A stretch of 35,769 nt of DNA from Gemmatimonadetes bacterium 13_1_20CM_4_69_16 (GTDB lineage: Bacteria; Gemmatimonadota; Gemmatimonadetes; Gemmatimonadales; GWC2-71-9), in assembly GCA_001919865.1 (NCBI GenBank), contig MNIR01000031.1:1-35769 (forward strand). The letters run 5' to 3'. Below the pieces are notes generated by a model. The model was not told where the DNA came from. It made no database searches and saw only the letters and a program-made list of their open reading frames with translations. The translations under genes and the position numbers were made by a program. The first letter of the stretch is position 1; the number at the start of each line of letters is the position of its first letter. This document shows, piece after piece, positions 33,386-35,769 of the stretch.

Positions 33386-34989
33386 CGGACCTGCTCCAGG
33401 CGGAGATCTCCGCCCAGGCGGCGCGGCGCCCGGACGCGCTCGCCCTGGTGCTGCGCGAGGAGCGGTTGACGTACGGCGAGCTGGAAGCAGCGAGCAATCG
33501 GCTGGCGCGACTGCTGCGGGACGCTGGGTGCGTCCGCGGCGACCGGGTGTGCCTCTTTATGCCCAAGTCTCCGGCCGTGCTGGTGGCGATCCTCGGCGTG
33601 CTCAAGGCGGACGCGATGTGGGTGCCGCTCGATCTCGCGAGCCCGACTGCCCGGTTGTCGAAAGTGATCGAGTCGTGCGATTGTCGCTGGATCCTCGCCG
33701 CGGAACCCGCGGCGCCGCAGCTCGACGAGCTGTTTGCTGAGCCGGCGTTCGCCGCGACGCACGCGGTGGGCTGGCTGTCCACTCGCGCTCCTCTAGCCCA
33801 GCACTTCCAACCGGCGTTCACCACGGCCGATGTCGCATCCCAGTCCCCATCACCGCTGACGTACGAAAACGCGGTCGGTGACCCGGCGCACCTGCTCTTC
33901 ACGTCCGGCTCAACTGGTGTGCCCAAGGGTGTGGTCATCACCCATGGGAATGTGCTCCACTTCGTGCGCTGGGCGCGGGCGTATTTCGGCACGGCGCCCG
34001 AGGACCGCATCTCGTGGCATCCGCCGCTGCATTTCGACCTCGCGACGTTCGACATCTTCGGGACCCTGGGGGCCGGGGCGTGCCTCTACCCCGTGCCGCC
34101 CGAGCTGACGCTGCTGCCTCACAAGCTGGCGGAATTCATCCGCACCGCCGAGCTGACGCAGTGGTTTTCCGTGCCGAGCGTGCTGAACTACATGACGAAA
34201 TTCGCCGCCCTCCGGGACCACGACTTTCCCTCGCTGCGGCGCTTGCTGTGGTGTGGCGAGGTGTTGCCGACACCCACACTGATCGACTGGATGAAGCGGT
34301 TGCCGGACGTGAGTTTCACCAACCTCTATGGTCCTACCGAGACGACGATCGCGAGCAGCTACTACACGGTGCCGCGCTGCCCGGAGGACGAGCGCGCGGA
34401 GATCCCGATCGGCGTTGCCTGTCCGGGTGAAGAGCTGCTCGTGCTGGACGAGCGCCTGCGCCCCGTTCCCCCCGGCGAGGTCGGGGATCTCTATATCGCC
34501 GGCGCCGGCCTCAGCCCGGGCTACTGGCGTGACGGGGAGAAGACCCGCCAGGCGTTTATTCCGCGCCCGCTCGGTGGTGCCCCGAGCGATCGACTGTACC
34601 GCACGGGCGACCTCGCCCGTGTCGGGTCGGACGGGCTGGTCTACTATGTGGGCCGCGCCGACACGCAGATCAAGTCGCGCGGCTACCGCATTGAGCTCGG
34701 CGAAATCGAAGCGGCGCTGCACAGCCTGACGGGCCTGCGGGAATGCGCCGTCGTCGCGGTGCCGAGCAATGGTTTCGAAGGCACGGCCATCTGTTGCGCC
34801 TTCGTGCCGGAGTCCCTGGGCGGGGTGACTCCCGCTGGGCTGCGCGAGGCACTCGCCAAGCTCGTGCCGAACTACATGCTGCCCTCGCGCTGGCGGGACT
34901 TCGACGTCCTACCCAAGAACGCGAATGGGAAAATCGATCGGCCCAAGCTGAGGCAGGCGTTCCTGGCGGATGCAGCCGTTCCAGACTGA
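33382..34989 (+). CDS. Stand-alone amino-acid adenylation enzyme (NRPS A-domain/DltA type)
   Basis: A 535-residue ANL-superfamily enzyme that activates a carboxylate as its adenylate. Core motifs in order are LLFTSGSTGVPKG (A3), HFDLATFDIFG (A4), NLYGPTETT (A5), GDLYIAGAGLSPGYW (A6), YRTGDLAR (A7), GRADTQIKSRGYRIELGEIE (A8) and NANGKIDRPKL (A10, catalytic lysine). The aspartate of FDLAT matches the residue that binds the alpha-amino group in NRPS A-domains, so the substrate is probably an amino acid. The protein ends 11 residues after the A10 motif, with no carrier domain, so a separate carrier protein or a small-molecule acceptor is needed. It follows the LLM gene by ATGA overlap. Confidence 0.92.
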   Translation: MTDLLQAEISAQAARRPDALALVLREERLTYGELEAASNRLARLLRDAGCVRGDRVCLFMPKSPAVLVAILGVLKADAMWVPLDLASPTARLSKVIESCDCRWILAAEPAAPQLDELFAEPAFAATHAVGWLSTRAPLAQHFQPAFTTADVASQSPSPLTYENAVGDPAHLLFTSGSTGVPKGVVITHGNVLHFVRWARAYFGTAPEDRISWHPPLHFDLATFDIFGTLGAGACLYPVPPELTLLPHKLAEFIRTAELTQWFSVPSVLNYMTKFAALRDHDFPSLRRLLWCGEVLPTPTLIDWMKRLPDVSFTNLYGPTETTIASSYYTVPRCPEDERAEIPIGVACPGEELLVLDERLRPVPPGEVGDLYIAGAGLSPGYWRDGEKTRQAFIPRPLGGAPSDRLYRTGDLARVGSDGLVYYVGRADTQIKSRGYRIELGEIEAALHSLTGLRECAVVAVPSNGFEGTAICCAFVPESLGGVTPAGLREALAKLVPNYMLPSRWRDFDVLPKNANGKIDRPKLRQAFLADAAVPD

Positions 34990-35000
34990 GCGGGGGTTCG

Positions 35001-35769
35001 GTGAAGATCCTACTGGCTGCCGAGGAGGCGGCCGGGGTCCAGACGCTGCGAGCGATTGCTCAGAGTGGCCATCGCATCGCCGGCGTGATGACCGCCGCGG
35101 TGGACGAGCCGCGACGCGCCACCGGCGTACGCGACTTGGCGCGGCAGCTGGGGTACGACGTCTGGCCCGCCAGGTGGGTGAGGGAGCCGGCCTTCGCCGA
35201 TCGGATTCGGGCGGAGGGCGTGGACCTCTTGCTCAACGTGCACTCGCTGTACCTGGTTGATGAGCGGGTACTCGAGGCGCCCCGGCTCGGCAGCTACAAT
35301 CTCCACCCCGGCCCACTGCCACAGTACGCTGGCCTCAACGTGGTGAGCTGGGCGCTGTATCGGGGCGAGACCAGACACGGGGTGACGATCCACCGGATGG
35401 TGCCGAGGGTAGACGCGGGGTCGATCGCGTACCAGGCCGAAGTCGACATCGCCGAGCAAGACACGGCGCTTACGCTCAGCGTGAAGTGTGTGCAGGCCGG
35501 CGTGCCATTGCTCAAGCGGCTGGTGGAGACGGCTGCCCGCGACCCCGCCACCATTCCCGCCGCCCCCCAGGCTTTGGCGCGACGTCGCTATTTTGGCAGA
35601 ACGGTCCCGCAGGGAGGGCGGGTTGTGTGGGGTCGACCCGCCCGAGATGTCGTCAACTTCGTACGCGCCTGCGACTACCTGCCGTTTACATCTCCTTGGG
35701 GGCACCCCAAGGGGTGCGTGGACGGACGGGAGGTCGCGATCCTGAAGGCTACGTTGCTCGACGAGCCCG
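35001..35769 (+). CDS. Formyltransferase family protein (3' end outside window)
   Basis: The frame is open from GTG 35001 to the window end (256 residues) with no stop, so the gene is cut. It is a member of the formyltetrahydrofolate-dependent transferase family (Fmt, ArnA, natural-product formyltransferases). The catalytic triad can be placed: Asn100 and His102 in SYNLHPGPLPQ and Asp138 in RVDAGS. The start of a C-terminal domain is also seen (VNFVRACDYLPF...). A housekeeping Fmt normally has a longer HGSLLPRWRG motif; the NLHPGPLP form and the operon with LLM and adenylation genes favour a formyltransferase for a small molecule. The gap of 11 bases from the previous stop suggests one operon. 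Confidence 0.85.
   Translation, partial: MKILLAAEEAAGVQTLRAIAQSGHRIAGVMTAAVDEPRRATGVRDLARQLGYDVWPARWVREPAFADRIRAEGVDLLLNVHSLYLVDERVLEAPRLGSYNLHPGPLPQYAGLNVVSWALYRGETRHGVTIHRMVPRVDAGSIAYQAEVDIAEQDTALTLSVKCVQAGVPLLKRLVETAARDPATIPAAPQALARRRYFGRTVPQGGRVVWGRPARDVVNFVRACDYLPFTSPWGHPKGCVDGREVAILKATLLDEP

Noticed and set aside
35694-35712. Perfect 8-bp palindrome within the formyltransferase gene as a terminator or REP
   Set aside because: It lies in a coding stretch that reads as a plausible part of the formyltransferase C-terminal domain and has no GTAG foot or T-run; probably incidental.

Overview
This is a very GC-rich, tightly packed chromosomal window. Neighbouring genes commonly overlap by 1-11 bases (ATGA, GTGA or CTGA junctions). 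The gene content suggests an uncultured member of the Gemmatimonadota or a close relative: a DUF4321 membrane protein beside TatA, two large TPR proteins with long Pro/Ala-rich linkers, and a bacterial PcrB/GGGP synthase. The phylum is an inference from protein resemblance and gene order; no rRNA or tRNA gene is present to confirm it.

Layout. 3-671 is the 3' end of an unrecognised extracytoplasmic-looking protein, followed by a perfect 16-bp hairpin. 779-5213 is a histidine-degradation operon, hutH-hutU-hutI. 5200-9351 holds a TPR protein, a trans-polyprenyl diphosphate synthase, a DUF4321 protein and tatA. 11191-9356 (minus strand, the only reverse gene) is a PpiD-like peptidyl-prolyl isomerase, divergent from a second TPR protein. 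11339-20359 continues with aroQ, an Xaa-Pro aminopeptidase, a broken accB, a PilT ATPase, accC, a ComB-like phosphatase and ftsK. 20466-22632 is yraN, recA and recX. 22676-23181 is a decayed REP-associated transposase (RAYT) framed by near-identical inverted REP palindromes. 23291-28278 is alaS, a small hypothetical, pcrB, a GmhA-like isomerase and an SDR. 28283-28385 is a long imperfect inverted repeat. 28388-32119 is a tRNA nucleotidyltransferase, a ZIP transporter, rarA and a LEA14-like lipoprotein. From 32360 to the window end a new operon begins: a luciferase-like monooxygenase, a stand-alone amino-acid adenylation enzyme and a formyltransferase. This looks like the edge of a small specialised-metabolism cluster.

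How the genes work together. hutHUI takes histidine to formiminoglutamate. accB/accC would carry biotin for fatty-acid synthesis, but accB as read lacks half of its biotinyl domain. recA/recX, rarA, ftsK and yraN are DNA maintenance genes. The polyprenyl synthase and PcrB both belong to isoprenoid/lipid metabolism. GmhA suggests an outer-membrane heptose pathway. Several genes (TPR1, yraN, alaS, possibly hutH) have a sigma70-like -10 box only 7-12 bases before the start codon, which suggests leaderless mRNAs.

Most worth a second look: the disrupted accB; the RAYT/REP unit with GTAG feet and a compensatory stem change; two genes whose only sensible start is a CTG overlapping the previous stop; a purine-rich sequence family lying in variable loops of four genes; the 103-base inverted repeat before cca; and the three-gene biosynthetic edge at the right end. 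I see no CRISPR array, rRNA, tRNA, phage or integron.
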